This document shows positions 26,696 through 36,080 of a stretch of DNA of 45,077 nucleotides, one piece after another. Every line of letters begins with the position of its first letter. Position 1 is the stretch's first letter. Origin of the DNA: Candidatus Rifleibacteriota bacterium (GTDB lineage Bacteria > Muiribacteriota > Ozemobacteria > Ozemobacterales > Ozemobacteraceae); the NCBI GenBank assembly GCA_905236675.1, contig CAJOND010000043.1, forward strand, positions 1 to 45,077, read 5' to 3'. The notes under the pieces are model-generated. The model had not been told where the DNA came from. It was given only the letters and a program-made list of their open reading frames with translations, and did not search any database. Position numbers and translations under genes: made by a program.

Positions 26696-28826
26696 TGAAT
26701 ATTTCCTCCTGGGCTTTTGTAATCTCATTGTGTGTATGAAGAGCCTTTTCAAGTTTATTACCTAAAGTCATAAACTTCTTCTTAATTGCATCCTGATTTG
26801 GAGACATTGTAACTATATCAATGATAATCTGTTCAAGTGTCTTCTTAGACTGCATATTGCCAAGTATCATTTCCAATTCGCCAATTATTAATCTGAAAAG
26901 ATTTATCTTCTTGTCAAGGAGTTCAAGAACGTATGATTCAATAGTATCTTTTGCACTTAGATTAATAATATGAACATCATCGTTCTGACCAAGTCTGTGA
27001 ATACGGCCTATTCTCTGTTCTATTCTCATTGGATTCCATGGTAAATCAAAATTTACCAGGAACTTACAGAACTGCAAGTTACGACCTTCACCACCAGATT
27101 CAGTAGAAACCAGAATCTGTTTATTATTTCTAAAGTCTTCAATACATTTGTCTTTTTCAGCCTGTGACATTTGACCGTTAAAAACAGCAACTGAATAACC
27201 TGCTTTTTCAAGATTCTTGACAATATAATCCTGAGTTCCACGGAATTGCGTAAATATGATGACTTTTTCTTTTACGCTTTTTATAATTTCCATCAGAACT
27301 TTGCCTTTTTGAGAATGTTTTACATTCTTTGCCATTTCTAAAAGCTTTTGTAATGATTCATCAAAATCATCTTTATAGAAATTGCTTGCAATCATCTTTT
27401 CCAAGGCTTTTGTCAAAGCATATGCAGAACTTCCCATAAGTTTCTGTAAGAGAATTAATGTTAGTCTGTTTATTCCTCTTGGGTTCTTATGAGTTGGAAG
27501 AGTAAAGTATTTCTTTCGGATGAAATCTGTCAATTCGCGATATAGAGCTGCTTCATCTTCATTCAAATCAATTGAATATGTATGAACAAAACGCTGTGGG
27601 AACTTTATAAGAGTATCAGCTCGTCTATGTCTGATCATTATTTCTGAAAGCATTTCTCTAAGCTTTGCAGAATTCTTAGGTAATCTTTTATCACGTTCAG
27701 CTAAGAAATCATCTTTAAATTTCTGGACAGTAGACAAATAACCTGGTTTAAGAATTGAAATAAGATTGAATAATTCAATCATATCATTCTGAATAGGTGT
27801 TGCAGTTAGCATGAGCAAATACTTAGTGTTAATAGAATTAACAAACTGCCAGTTTTTGGTCTTTTTATTCTTTAACTTATGGGCTTCATCAACTATCAAA
27901 AGATCATATTTAACCTTTTGAACATTGCTCTGGTTTTTCTGGCTTTTTGCAGTATCAAGAGAAGAAATAACAAGATCGCAATCTTCCCAGTCAGTAATTT
28001 CCTGATGATTCTTAAAATTAAGTCCGAATTTTGTCTTTAATTCTTCTTGCCATTGAGTAATAAGAGATGCAGGAGTCAGAATCAAAACTCTCTTAACCAT
28101 TCCTCTAAGCAAATATTCTTTTAATATTAAACCAGCTTCAATTGTTTTTCCCAAACCAACTTCATCTGCGAGCAATGCTCTGCCATTTAATTTTTCTATT
28201 ACAGCATGAGCAGTCTGCAGTTGATGTTCGTAAGCACTTACTCCAAAACAGCTCTTGAGAGCTATCAATTCATTTGATTTTGTTCCAAAAGCTACTTCAT
28301 GGCTCATTTGAACCAATTTAGTTTCTTCATATGGAGCAAAGTCACAGTTAATAATACTTCTTAAAACATCAAGATTGTGTTCATTATATGTTATAGAAGA
28401 ATCCAGATTAGAAGAAAACCTAAATTCGACTTCTTCTTCCATTTCTGATTCTTCAACATCTTTGGCTTTGTTATTGAGCTTTAATCGATAAGTCTTTGAT
28501 ACAAGATCAACTATTTCTATTGTTACTTTGTCACCTTCTTTAACATGGTTTCTTTCCCACCATTCACCAAAGGTTAAACAAACCATATAACCACGCATTT
28601 TTTGATATATAGCAGAATGTCTAACTTCATTATCATCTATGAATGTGATAGAAACAAGTTCTCCATTGTATGGGAACAGTGCTTTCATTTGAGGGTTCAT
28701 AAAGAGATACCCTTGCTGGAAAGCTTTCCCTTTTATTTGAAAAGAGAAACTTCCTTCGGAATTGGATTCACATTTTATTAAAGGTGCCTTTTCAGCTCTG
28801 GTTTTTAAAAGAGAATTTGCTTTCAT
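26685..28826 (-). CDS. SNF2-family DNA helicase/translocase, RapA/HepA-like
   Basis: ATG 28826 (713 residues) is preferred over an in-frame TTG at 28841 because GAGGCG sits about 8 bases before it. After an N-terminal domain of about 165 residues of unknown type, the two RecA-like halves of a superfamily 2 SNF2 motor are seen: LADEVGLGKTIEAGLILKEY (motif I, near 215-230), LLIVDEAHKLKN (motif II, near 310), LLMLTATPIQND (motif III) and RIEQRIGRIHRLGQNDDVHI (motif VI, near 605). Such proteins move on double-stranded DNA; RapA recycles stalled RNA polymerase. It overlaps the companion gene by 11 bp and follows the LysM gene by 11 bp. Confidence 0.9.
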   Translation of the reverse strand: MKANSLLKTRAEKAPLIKCESNSEGSFSFQIKGKAFQQGYLFMNPQMKALFPYNGELVSITFIDDNEVRHSAIYQKMRGYMVCLTFGEWWERNHVKEGDKVTIEIVDLVSKTYRLKLNNKAKDVEESEMEEEVEFRFSSNLDSSITYNEHNLDVLRSIINCDFAPYEETKLVQMSHEVAFGTKSNELIALKSCFGVSAYEHQLQTAHAVIEKLNGRALLADEVGLGKTIEAGLILKEYLLRGMVKRVLILTPASLITQWQEELKTKFGLNFKNHQEITDWEDCDLVISSLDTAKSQKNQSNVQKVKYDLLIVDEAHKLKNKKTKNWQFVNSINTKYLLMLTATPIQNDMIELFNLISILKPGYLSTVQKFKDDFLAERDKRLPKNSAKLREMLSEIMIRHRRADTLIKFPQRFVHTYSIDLNEDEAALYRELTDFIRKKYFTLPTHKNPRGINRLTLILLQKLMGSSAYALTKALEKMIASNFYKDDFDESLQKLLEMAKNVKHSQKGKVLMEIIKSVKEKVIIFTQFRGTQDYIVKNLEKAGYSVAVFNGQMSQAEKDKCIEDFRNNKQILVSTESGGEGRNLQFCKFLVNFDLPWNPMRIEQRIGRIHRLGQNDDVHIINLSAKDTIESYVLELLDKKINLFRLIIGELEMILGNMQSKKTLEQIIIDIVTMSPNQDAIKKKFMTLGNKLEKALHTHNEITKAQEEIFNGE

Positions 28827-28837
28827 TTTCAATCGCC

Positions 28838-29899
28838 TCAACTTTTACTTAATGGACGTACTTCAACAATAATTTCTTCACCAACTCTTATAGCTGATGA
28901 TTTTTCAATAAAATTCAAATCTGCAATTACACGTTCCTTAGCTGCTGTTCCGTAGTAATTTTCAGAAATGGATTTCAAAGTGTCACCACTCTTGACCACG
29001 TAAATAATCAGCTCTTCATCGATAGTTCGCAATTTTTTGAATTCAGAGGGATTGATTTTTCTTACTGGAGCAGATTTAGCTTCAGCTGCTGCAACAGTTG
29101 TCTTTTCTTTATTCTTTTCAACTGTTTTTGTTGAATTCTTATTTTCAACTTCTTTTACAGCTACTTTTGTTGTATTCTTTTTTGATTCAGCAGATTCAAC
29201 AACTTTAGCAGAAGCTACATCTTTACCAGATTTATTTTCCACAGTCTTTTGAGTATTTGAAGCTACAGCTTTTTCTTTAGTTTCTACTTTTTTGACTGCT
29301 TCTTCTGTTTTCTTAGTTGCTTTGTTTATATCTTCAACTTTTTTATTAGCCGAATCAGCATTTGTGTTTTTATTAACATTGGAGCTTGGAGTTTCAAAAG
29401 GAACTTCTTTGCGAACAATTCTATCATCATTAGCGATAGGAGCTTCAGTATATAAAGTCGTAACGCCATTCTTATCCTTTGAAGATTGAATACCCTGAAG
29501 GAAAGAATATTTTTCCGACCAAGTTGTAATTCCATTTACTCTGCTGAATACTCTAAATTGACCAGTCTTTTTATCTATTCCTTCAACAGGAACAGCCATA
29601 CGAAAAGTTTTTAAAGCTCCAGGTGTAATAGAATCTTTAGGAGAAAGAGAATAGGTCTTTACACTACCCTTATCTTCTATCTGAACTCCAACCTGATAAT
29701 TACCCGTAACAATAGCTTCATTGCTCTGATTTAAAACGTGAGCAAGAACTAATCCCTTACCGGGTGCCAATGCCTGACTAAGAGAATTGGCTGGAAGTTT
29801 TTCAACAAAAAAACCTTTTACTAGGGGTTCTGCTGAAAGGTCTGTCAGGCTCAAAAGTAACAGGGATGCTAGCCCTGCGGCTTTGATGCTTTGCCTCAT
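28838..29899 (-). CDS. Exported LysM-domain protein with Lys/Val-rich linker
   Basis: The 353-residue product has a signal peptide (about 1-23, ending LSAEP). Residues about 30-160 form an all-beta domain. A low-complexity linker rich in Lys, Val, Asn, Thr and Glu spans about 170-285. The C-terminal LysM (about 300-350) reads YVVKSGDTLKSISENYYG and RVGEEIIVEV, the classic peptidoglycan-binding fold. The likely place is the periplasm or cell surface. Oddly it heads an operon with a SNF2 helicase gene only 11 bp downstream; the functions do not obviously meet. Confidence 0.85.
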   Translation of the reverse strand: MRQSIKAAGLASLLLLSLTDLSAEPLVKGFFVEKLPANSLSQALAPGKGLVLAHVLNQSNEAIVTGNYQVGVQIEDKGSVKTYSLSPKDSITPGALKTFRMAVPVEGIDKKTGQFRVFSRVNGITTWSEKYSFLQGIQSSKDKNGVTTLYTEAPIANDDRIVRKEVPFETPSSNVNKNTNADSANKKVEDINKATKKTEEAVKKVETKEKAVASNTQKTVENKSGKDVASAKVVESAESKKNTTKVAVKEVENKNSTKTVEKNKEKTTVAAAEAKSAPVRKINPSEFKKLRTIDEELIIYVVKSGDTLKSISENYYGTAAKERVIADLNFIEKSSAIRVGEEIIVEVRPLSKS

Positions 29900-30013
29900 T
29901 TGAAACGCTCCTTATTTTTTCTTTTTTATACTCTGCTATCAATATCGGCGTTTATCTAATTAAAATTAAGAAAGAGTTTTTTTCTTTTCTTTGGAATCTA
30001 AAAACAAGACATA

Positions 30014-30049
30014 AAAAAGGCCTCTAGAATATCTAGAGGCCTTTTTTTA
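30014..30049. terminator. Bidirectional Rho-independent terminator
   Basis: Stem GGCCTCTAGA / TCTAGAGGCC (30020-30029, 30033-30042) with an ATA loop has an A-run on the left and seven T on the right. It can stop transcripts arriving from pckA that pass the first terminator, before they reach the LysM gene. Confidence 0.85.
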
Positions 30050-30110
30050 GTTTTCTAAGAGGTTGTCCAAAAACTAATTTTTAAGTCCAAATAAGATTGT
30101 TCTAATTGCC

Positions 30111-30183
30111 TACACATTTGTCATAAAGAGTATAGCGTATAGGCTTTAGCCCTGAAAGCTATACGTTTATAACAATGTGTAGA
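30111..30183. repeat. Long imperfect inverted repeat (hairpin element)
   Basis: The left arm 30111-30137 (CTACACATTTGTCATAAAG then AGTATAGC) pairs with 30159-30183, with two gaps and two mismatches. An inner pairing CTTTAGCCCTGAAAG-type apex extends it. It could be a small non-autonomous mobile element or a structured RNA; only one copy is seen. Confidence 0.55.
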
Positions 30184-30220
30184 TAAAAAAAGCCTCTTGA
30201 TTTTCAAGGGGCTTTTTTTT
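30184..30220 (-). terminator. Terminator of pckA
   Basis: AGCCTCTTGA (30191-30200) pairs with TCAAGGGGCT (30204-30213) with one G-T wobble, and A/T runs flank both sides. It lies 15 bases past the pckA stop on the minus strand. Confidence 0.85.
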
Positions 30221-30234
30221 ATCTAGCTTATGGC

Positions 30235-31821
30235 TTATTTAACTTTTGGAGCAGCAGCAGTGATCTTAGGATCAGTGCCTTCTTCATACTGCTTGAAGTT
30301 TTCTACGAACTTCTTTGCAAGTTCATTAGCTTTTGCTTCATAAGCGGCTTTGTCAGACCAAGTATTCTTAGTGATGAGCATAGATGGATCATCAACGCCT
30401 GGGCAAGAAGTTGGAACTTCCATACCGAAGATTGGGTCTTTTTCAAACTTAACGTTGTTAAGGCTGCCGTTGAGAGCTGCTTTGAGGAGAGCACGAGTCA
30501 ATTTGATTGGCATACGTTTTGGTTTGCCAGCAGCGTCTTTAATGCCGTTCCAACCAGTGTTTACAAGCCAAAGTTTGGTTCCGTATTTTTCCATACGTTC
30601 GCCAAGCATCTTAGCATATACTGATGGATGTCTTACCATGAATGGAGCACCGAAACAAGTTGAGAAAGTAGCTTGGGGTTCATCAACGCCAGCTTCAGTA
30701 CCAGCAAGTTTTGCTGTGTAACCAGACATGAAATGATACATTGCCTGTTCTGGAGAGAGTTTGCTGATTGGAGGAAGAACGCCGTAAGCATCAGCGGTTA
30801 AGAAGAATACATTCTTTGGAATTCCGCCGCGACCTTCCATTACGCAGTTGTCGATATGGCTGGTTGGATAAGTTACACGAGTATTTTCTGTAATGCTGCC
30901 ATCATCGTAATCTGGTTCACGTTTATCGTTAACGATAACATTTTCTAATACAGAACCGAACTTGATTGCATTGTAAATCTGGGGTTCATTTTCTTTGCTG
31001 AGCTTAATGCACTTAGCATAGCAGCCACCTTCAAAGTTGAATACGCCTTTTTCGTCCCAACCATGTTCGTCATCACCGATGAGACGTCTGTCTGGGTCCG
31101 CAGAAAGAGTAGTTTTACCTGTTCCTGAAAGACCGAAGAACAATGCAGAATCGCCTTCTTTGCCGATGTTAGCAGAGCAGTGCATAGTGAATACGCCTTT
31201 TGCTGGCAACAAATAGTTCATTACAGAGAAAATGCTCTTCTTGATTTCTCCGCCGTAATGAGTACCGCAAATCAAAACAATCTTTTCTTCGAAGTTTATG
31301 ATTACAAATACTTCTGAATTGAGACCATATTCTTTGTAGTCAGGCATTGGCATATTGCAGACATTAAGAACTGTGAAACCTGGGTCTTTTTGAAGTTTGT
31401 CAGCCTTAGTGTCGATGAAAAGTGTGGTAGCAAATAGTGCATGCCAAGCTCTTTCAGCAACTACTCTAACTTGAAGTTGATGTTCTTCATCAGCGCCAGC
31501 AAAACCGTCAAATACAAATACATCTTTGCCTTTTAGATATTCTCTAGCTTTGTTGAGAAGCTTAGTCCAGTTTTCTTTTTCAAATGGAACATTGATTTTG
31601 CCCCAAGAAACGCCATCGGCATTAGCTGTTTTTACAACAAATCTGTCTTTAGGAGAGCGACCGAATCTTTTGCCATTATTGCCAGCGATTAAAAGAGCAC
31701 CGTTAGCAGCCATTTTACCTTCGCCGCGAAGAATAGCCTGTTCAACTAATTCTGCAACACTGAGGTTTACGTAGACATTTTTGGTACCAGTGATACCGAG
31801 GTAACTTAGACAATCAGACAT
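30235..31821 (-). CDS. pckA: Phosphoenolpyruvate carboxykinase (ATP)
   Basis: At 528 residues it has the normal length of ATP-type PEPCK, which converts oxaloacetate and ATP to phosphoenolpyruvate, CO2 and ADP, or runs in reverse in CO2-fixing fermenters. Clear motifs are GRSPKDRFVV for substrate binding, HCSANIGKEGDSALFFGLSG then GTGKTTLSADPDR (P-loop), LIGDDEHGWDEKGVFNFEGG (kinase-2 motif) and GGIPKNVFFLTADAYGVLPP. AAGGAG precedes ATG 31821 at good distance. Its codon use is noticeably more regular and its composition less AT-rich than neighbours, consistent with high expression. Single gene unit with its own terminator. Confidence 0.97.
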   Translation of the reverse strand: MSDCLSYLGITGTKNVYVNLSVAELVEQAILRGEGKMAANGALLIAGNNGKRFGRSPKDRFVVKTANADGVSWGKINVPFEKENWTKLLNKAREYLKGKDVFVFDGFAGADEEHQLQVRVVAERAWHALFATTLFIDTKADKLQKDPGFTVLNVCNMPMPDYKEYGLNSEVFVIINFEEKIVLICGTHYGGEIKKSIFSVMNYLLPAKGVFTMHCSANIGKEGDSALFFGLSGTGKTTLSADPDRRLIGDDEHGWDEKGVFNFEGGCYAKCIKLSKENEPQIYNAIKFGSVLENVIVNDKREPDYDDGSITENTRVTYPTSHIDNCVMEGRGGIPKNVFFLTADAYGVLPPISKLSPEQAMYHFMSGYTAKLAGTEAGVDEPQATFSTCFGAPFMVRHPSVYAKMLGERMEKYGTKLWLVNTGWNGIKDAAGKPKRMPIKLTRALLKAALNGSLNNVKFEKDPIFGMEVPTSCPGVDDPSMLITKNTWSDKAAYEAKANELAKKFVENFKQYEEGTDPKITAAAPKVK

Positions 31822-31937
31822 ATATAAACTCCTTATTGTTTAATTACTACCTTAAAAACATTTTACACAGTTTAAACTTTTATTTGATTTTCATCAAGGG
31901 GGATAATTATTTTTTTTGTAATTATTGTTTTTACAGC

Positions 31938-32693
31938 TTATTTAAATAACTTAGCTTGATTAACTAAATAATAAAGATATTTTCGACAACCTTCTAATGA
32001 CAATTCTGCACCATGATCAAATTCTAAAATTATACAGTTATTTTTTACTATAATATCTGTATCAAGTTTACTATTCACTATTCTAGAACAAACTTCTTCA
32101 TTAAACAATTCACCTATTATTCTAGGCTCAGAATCTGATAAAATGACATAGTTATTATTAAAAACACTATTTTGGATATTATACCTTTTTTGAAAACTAA
32201 TTTTATATATTGTTTTTATTGTATCCAACAACGCAATAAGAAGAATTAAACATAAAAAAACAACTAAGTATAAAGAAACTTGATTATTAAAACTAAAACG
32301 ATTAAATCCTATATAAGCAAGATAGAATACTGTAAAGACAAAAGCCATTAGAAACCTGTTAACAATATGTAAAATAGCAGATTTTCTAGTTAGCAAACTA
32401 AAAGAAATATGGTTATCTTTTTTTATATTTATAATTGCCTTTGATGTAAAATTACTTCGGGGAATTCCGCCATAAGTCATACGATTTAATTCTAAAAAGC
32501 AATAGTCATACCCTTCAATATTTCCAACAATAGCATTACTATCCTCTATTTCATAACTTGTTGCAATTTCTGTTAAATTAAAAAAATTCGTATATTCTTT
32601 TAAATTAGTTTGATATTTCGCCCCTAATACTTTTGCTATTTTTTTTATACAAACAACTCTATCTTTATTGGAAAAGGCTACAGCTAAAGACAT
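31938..32693 (-). CDS. Membrane protein of unknown function
   Basis: The 251-residue product has a soluble N-terminal domain (about 1-105) with KYQTNLKEYTNFFNLTEIAT and LNRMTYGGIPRSNF, two adjacent membrane helices (about 108-130 and 138-158), and a soluble C-terminal domain (about 165-250) ending in LEGCRKYLYYLVNQAKLF. Both soluble parts would lie on the same side. GGAG sits about 7 bases before ATG 32693. I recognise no family. It is alone on the minus strand between pckA and the divergent dnaG promoter. Confidence 0.6.
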   Translation of the reverse strand: MSLAVAFSNKDRVVCIKKIAKVLGAKYQTNLKEYTNFFNLTEIATSYEIEDSNAIVGNIEGYDYCFLELNRMTYGGIPRSNFTSKAIINIKKDNHISFSLLTRKSAILHIVNRFLMAFVFTVFYLAYIGFNRFSFNNQVSLYLVVFLCLILLIALLDTIKTIYKISFQKRYNIQNSVFNNNYVILSDSEPRIIGELFNEEVCSRIVNSKLDTDIIVKNNCIILEFDHGAELSLEGCRKYLYYLVNQAKLFK

Positions 32694-32854
32694 ATCAATC
32701 TCCGTTTTAATTTTTCTATAGCTTTTTATTGTATCAAGAAATAAAAAGAGAAAAAAGTATATAGTAACAAAAACATCGAAAATTTAGCGGAGAGATTTTT
32801 ATAATCACAGCCCTCGGTCTCAGCTTTGTAATACTTAATTAACTTCTCAAAAAT

Positions 32855-32893
32855 CCCCTGTCGGCCTTTGGCAGACGTTTCTCTTTGAAAAGG
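32855..32893 (+). repeat. Double-hairpin repeat, copy 2
   Basis: CCCCTGTC followed by GCC-ttt-GGC within GTC...GAC, then CTCTTTGAAAAGG, has the same order of parts as 36618-36663 (CCCCCTGTC, hairpin, GACGT, CCCTTTACAAAAGG). Confidence 0.6.
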
Positions 32894-32954
32894 CGATAAT
32901 ATTTTCATTTTTCATTTTTCAATTTATAATTCCAAATTTCTTCTCTTCCTCCCC

Positions 32955-32983
32955 TTGACACTTTTATTTTATTTCTTTATACT
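32955..32983 (+). promoter_or_regulatory. Sigma-70 promoter of dnaG-rpoD
   Basis: TTGACA (32955-32960) is followed after exactly 17 bases by TATACT (32978-32983), with a TATAAT overlapping at 32983-32988. This is the best promoter match in the window. Transcription would begin about 40 bases before the dnaG start. Confidence 0.8.
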
Positions 32984-33033
32984 ATAATTTTCCGAATAGG
33001 AATGTACGGTTCTGGTAACTTAAGGGGATTGCA

Positions 33034-34833
33034 TTGGGCTACATATCGAGCGAAACTATTAGTCTGATTCGAGAACGAACAGATATTATTTCAGTTATTG
33101 GGGAATATGTACACCTAATAAATTCAGGTCGCACATATAAAGCTTTATGCCCCTTCCATAAAGAAAAGACCCCAAGTTTCCATGTTATCCCTGACAAACA
33201 AATTTATCACTGTTTTGGTTGTGGTAAAGGCGGAGATGTTTTTGCCTTTTTAATGGATATAGAACATCTTACTTTCCCAGAAGTCGTAAAATTTTTAGCA
33301 GCTAAAAATGGAATAGAAATCCCCAAAGATTATGATCCAGAAGCAGAAAAACGAGATGACTTATATAAAGTTTTAGAAGAAGCCACAAAACTTTATGAAA
33401 AAGCATTGTATACAGATGAAGGGAAAATCGCCAGAGATTATCTCGAAAAGCGCGAGATAAAAGCAGAAACAATAAAAAAATTCAGAATAGGTTTTGCCCC
33501 AAACTCTTGGTCTTATCTAACAAACAGCATAGGCAGAGATAAAAAACTACTTAATGCAATGGAAAAAGTTGATTTGATTAAGCAACGCGAAAGTGACAAG
33601 GGTTTTTATGATACTTTCCGCAACCGATTAATGATACCTATTATAGATGTGCATGGTCGTGTCGCTGGTTTTGGTGGCAGAGTCTTTTCTGCTGATCAAG
33701 AACCTAAATATTTAAATAGTTCTGAAAGTGAAACTTTTAATAAAAGAAAGATGCTTTTTAATTTCAGAGAAGCTCTTCCTACTATTAGAAGACAAAATTC
33801 AGCCATAGTAGTTGAAGGCTATATGGATGTTATCAGTCTTTGGCAAAGTGGAATAACAAATGCTGTAGCTTCGTTAGGTACAGCTATTGGTACAGAACAA
33901 ATTCAATTATTAGCAAGAAATAGCAAAACAAAAGATTTAAACCTTTATTTTTGCTACGATGCAGATGAAGCCGGGCAGAAAGCAACTATCAGAGCAATAT
34001 CTATTCAGAAAGATTCACCGATAAATGCTAGAGTAGTTGTTTGGGATCACCCTGAGCTATATAAAGACCCCGATGAATATATAAAAGGCGAAGGGGTTGA
34101 TAATTTTAAAAAAATGCTTGAAAAAGCAGAAGATATATATACTTTCTTAGTGAATAAACGTACTCATGGAATGAAACCTCCTTTCGAAATTCCTGTTAAA
34201 GAAAAGCTTATTCAGGAGTTTAAAGAATTGGTTCTAGAAATTCAGAGTCCAATAGCAAAAAGTGAAGTTATACGTAAACTATCGAGACTTCTTGACATCG
34301 AACCAAACGTCCTAGAAAAGGAATTCGAAAGCAATAAGGTTGAAGGAGGGGAATTTTCTAAGAAAGTAAAAAATACCGTTTCTCCAGAGCTTAACGCAGA
34401 AATACAAAGACAAGAATGGATAATAAAATATCTGCTTGAACAGCCTGAAGAAATTGAAATGGTCAAGACAATGCTAACAGCTGATGATTTCACAGATTCT
34501 CAATTGCGTGCAATATATGAAGCAATCTGTATGTATCAAGATGCAGCGGGTGGAACCCTTAAGCCAGCAGAAATATTAGCTATGCTTGACAATGAAAAAC
34601 TGGTTTCTCGACTAAGTGAGCTGATTACAACCTTAGAAGATAAGCCAGAGGTGCCTTTCAAGGAATGTATACAAGGATTGATTAGAAAACGACTAGAAAA
34701 GAAATTAAAGTTGTTGCAAAAGAGAATTCGTGAAGCGGAAAGTAGCGGTAACGATACAGCTATTGCGCAAATCAGCATGGAACAATTAGAAGTAAAAAGA
34801 CAATTTGACATGCTGATCAATTCACACTTATGA
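33034..34833 (+). CDS. dnaG: DNA primase
   Basis: The 599-residue product makes RNA primers at the replication fork. It has the CHC2 zinc finger (Cys39, His42, Cys60, Cys63 in CPFH...CFGC), the DnaG N-terminal core, a TOPRIM domain with VVEGYMDVISLWQSG (about 258) and CYDADEAGQKA (about 308), and a C-terminal helical DnaB-binding region (about 450-599). The start is TTG at 33034, chosen because AAGGGG lies 6 bases before it and the protein begins at the normal place (ISSETISLIRERTDIISVIG). rpoD follows after 9 bp, as in the macromolecular synthesis operon; rpsU is absent upstream. Confidence 0.97.
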   Translation: MGYISSETISLIRERTDIISVIGEYVHLINSGRTYKALCPFHKEKTPSFHVIPDKQIYHCFGCGKGGDVFAFLMDIEHLTFPEVVKFLAAKNGIEIPKDYDPEAEKRDDLYKVLEEATKLYEKALYTDEGKIARDYLEKREIKAETIKKFRIGFAPNSWSYLTNSIGRDKKLLNAMEKVDLIKQRESDKGFYDTFRNRLMIPIIDVHGRVAGFGGRVFSADQEPKYLNSSESETFNKRKMLFNFREALPTIRRQNSAIVVEGYMDVISLWQSGITNAVASLGTAIGTEQIQLLARNSKTKDLNLYFCYDADEAGQKATIRAISIQKDSPINARVVVWDHPELYKDPDEYIKGEGVDNFKKMLEKAEDIYTFLVNKRTHGMKPPFEIPVKEKLIQEFKELVLEIQSPIAKSEVIRKLSRLLDIEPNVLEKEFESNKVEGGEFSKKVKNTVSPELNAEIQRQEWIIKYLLEQPEEIEMVKTMLTADDFTDSQLRAIYEAICMYQDAAGGTLKPAEILAMLDNEKLVSRLSELITTLEDKPEVPFKECIQGLIRKRLEKKLKLLQKRIREAESSGNDTAIAQISMEQLEVKRQFDMLINSHL

Positions 34834-34842
34834 GGGAGCATT

Positions 34843-35970
34843 ATGACAACAGAACAGGCAGCCGCCAAAAAAGTTGCAACTAAAAACGAACCTCGTAGCA
34901 TCGAAGAAATTCGGGCTGAATTAATAGAAAAGGGTACAAGCCAAGGTTATCTGTCTTATCAAGACATTAATAAAGTCTTGCCTGATGGATTATCCACTGA
35001 GATGTTTGAAGAAGTCATTAACGAACTAATGGACAAAAACGTTGAGTTAGTTGATGATGACGAAGCTGTAATAGACAAAAAACTTCCTGTAGTAGAAGAA
35101 AAGAAAGAAGAAGAAGACAAACAGCAAGCTGATTTTGAAGATGTAGACGATTCTGTTCGTGTATATCTCAGAGAAATAGGCAAAATTCGACTTCTTACAA
35201 TGCAGGAAGAAGTCACTTTGGCAAAACGTATAGAACATGGTGATCAAGATGCTCAACGAAAGCTTATAGAAGCAAACTTAAGACTTGTAGTTTCTGTAGC
35301 AAAGAAATATACAAAGCGTGGTTTGTTATTCTTAGACCTTATTCAAGAAGGGAATCAAGGGCTTATCAGAGCAGTTGAAAAATTCAAATATCGCAAAGGA
35401 TATAAGTTCTCTACTTATGCTATTTGGTGGATACGTCAGGCGATTACAAGAGCGATTGCAGATCAGGCAAGAACCATACGTATACCGGTACATATGGTTG
35501 AAACCATTAACAAGCTGCGAAAAGCTTCTCGTAAACTTGTTCAAAAGCTTGGGAGAGATCCGGCAGTAGAAGAATTAGCTGCTGAAGTTAGCTTGCCTAT
35601 TGAAAAGGTCAAGAACATAATGAAAACAGCTATGGATCCTATATCTCTTGAAACTCCTATTAATGGTGAAGAAGATTCACATCTTGGTGACTTTGTTGAA
35701 GATAAATCAGCATTGCCACCTGCCGAAACAGCTTTTAACCTTATCTTAAAAGAACAGATTAACAAAGTTCTAGCTACGTTGACTGAACGTGAATCTAGGG
35801 TAATCAAGTATAGATTCGGTTTGGAAGATGGTTGGCAGAGAACGTTAGAAGAAGTTGGTCAGAAATTCGGTGTTACTCGTGAAAGAATTCGTCAGATTGA
35901 AGCTAAGGCTCTTAGGAAACTAAGACACCCCAGCCGCTCAAAGAAACTGAAAGAGTTCTACATGGAATGA
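34843..35970 (+). CDS. rpoD: Primary RNA polymerase sigma factor
   Basis: The 375-residue product is a compact housekeeping sigma-70 without the large non-conserved insert of proteobacterial RpoD. Region 1.1 (about 15-80, with [16 protein letters not shown]) is followed by an acidic spacer, region 1.2 ([20 protein letters not shown]), region 2 ([36 protein letters not shown]), region 3 and region 4 ([20 protein letters not shown]). Region 1.1 and location behind dnaG mark it as the primary factor, in contrast to the Cys-rich factor at 19692-21041. GAGGGAG precedes the ATG. Confidence 0.97.
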   Translation: MTTEQAAAKKVATKNEPRSIEEIRAELIEKGTSQGYLSYQDINKVLPDGLSTEMFEEVINELMDKNVELVDDDEAVIDKKLPVVEEKKEEEDKQQADFEDVDDSVRVYLREIGKIRLLTMQEEVTLAKRIEHGDQDAQRKLIEANLRLVVSVAKKYTKRGLLFLDLIQEGNQGLIRAVEKFKYRKGYKFSTYAIWWIRQAITRAIADQARTIRIPVHMVETINKLRKASRKLVQKLGRDPAVEELAAEVSLPIEKVKNIMKTAMDPISLETPINGEEDSHLGDFVEDKSALPPAETAFNLILKEQINKVLATLTERESRVIKYRFGLEDGWQRTLEEVGQKFGVTRERIRQIEAKALRKLRHPSRSKKLKEFYME

Positions 35971-35992
35971 TTTTGTTGTAATTTAAGATTGA

Positions 35993-36023
35993 AAAAACGC
36001 TTGGAGTAATCCAAGCGTTTTTA
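35993..36023 (+). terminator. Terminator of dnaG-rpoD
   Basis: ACGCTTGGA / TCCAAGCGT stem (35997-36005, 36010-36018) with a GTAA loop is followed by five T. It lies 22 bases past the rpoD stop. Confidence 0.9.
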
Positions 36024-36037
36024 TCTAAAAAAAGTAC

Positions 36038-36066
36038 TTGCATTCTGTTTTCCTTTATGCTATTAT
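36038..36066 (+). promoter_or_regulatory. Promoter of the tRNA cluster
   Basis: TTGCAT (36038-36043) and TATTAT (36061-36066) are 17 bases apart, and the first tRNA begins 15 bases after the -10 box. Spacing and place fit a tRNA promoter. Confidence 0.6.
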
Positions 36067-36080
36067 AGCAATCACTTCGA

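Larger units (their letters stand above)
29900..30234. other. Intergenic region with two terminators and a hairpin element
   Basis: No gene is seen. Contents in order: a probable promoter zone for the LysM gene next to 29900, a bidirectional hairpin at 30020-30042, an IS-end-like 16-mer (30061-30075 and one flanking base), a long imperfect inverted repeat (30111-30183) and the pckA terminator (30184-30220). Confidence 0.7.
32694..33033. other. Intergenic region holding a hairpin repeat and the dnaG promoter
   Basis: No gene is supported. Between 32694 and 32900 there is AT-rich sequence and one hairpin repeat (32855-32893). The dnaG-rpoD promoter lies at 32955-32983. A frame of 60 codons on the minus strand (32726-32908) covers the repeat and is judged not to be a gene. 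Confidence 0.6.

Noticed and set aside
16256..28826. A defence island linking the PglX-like enzyme and the SNF2 helicase (DISARM- or BREX-like)
   Set aside because: Five unrelated genes and more than 5 kb separate them, the helicase has its own operon and terminator, and no further defence genes are seen between.
32726..32908. Open frame of 60 codons on the minus strand near dnaG
   Set aside because: It runs across a double-hairpin repeat (32855-32893), has no ribosome site and ends in AT-rich low-complexity sequence; the frame is best explained by the repeat.
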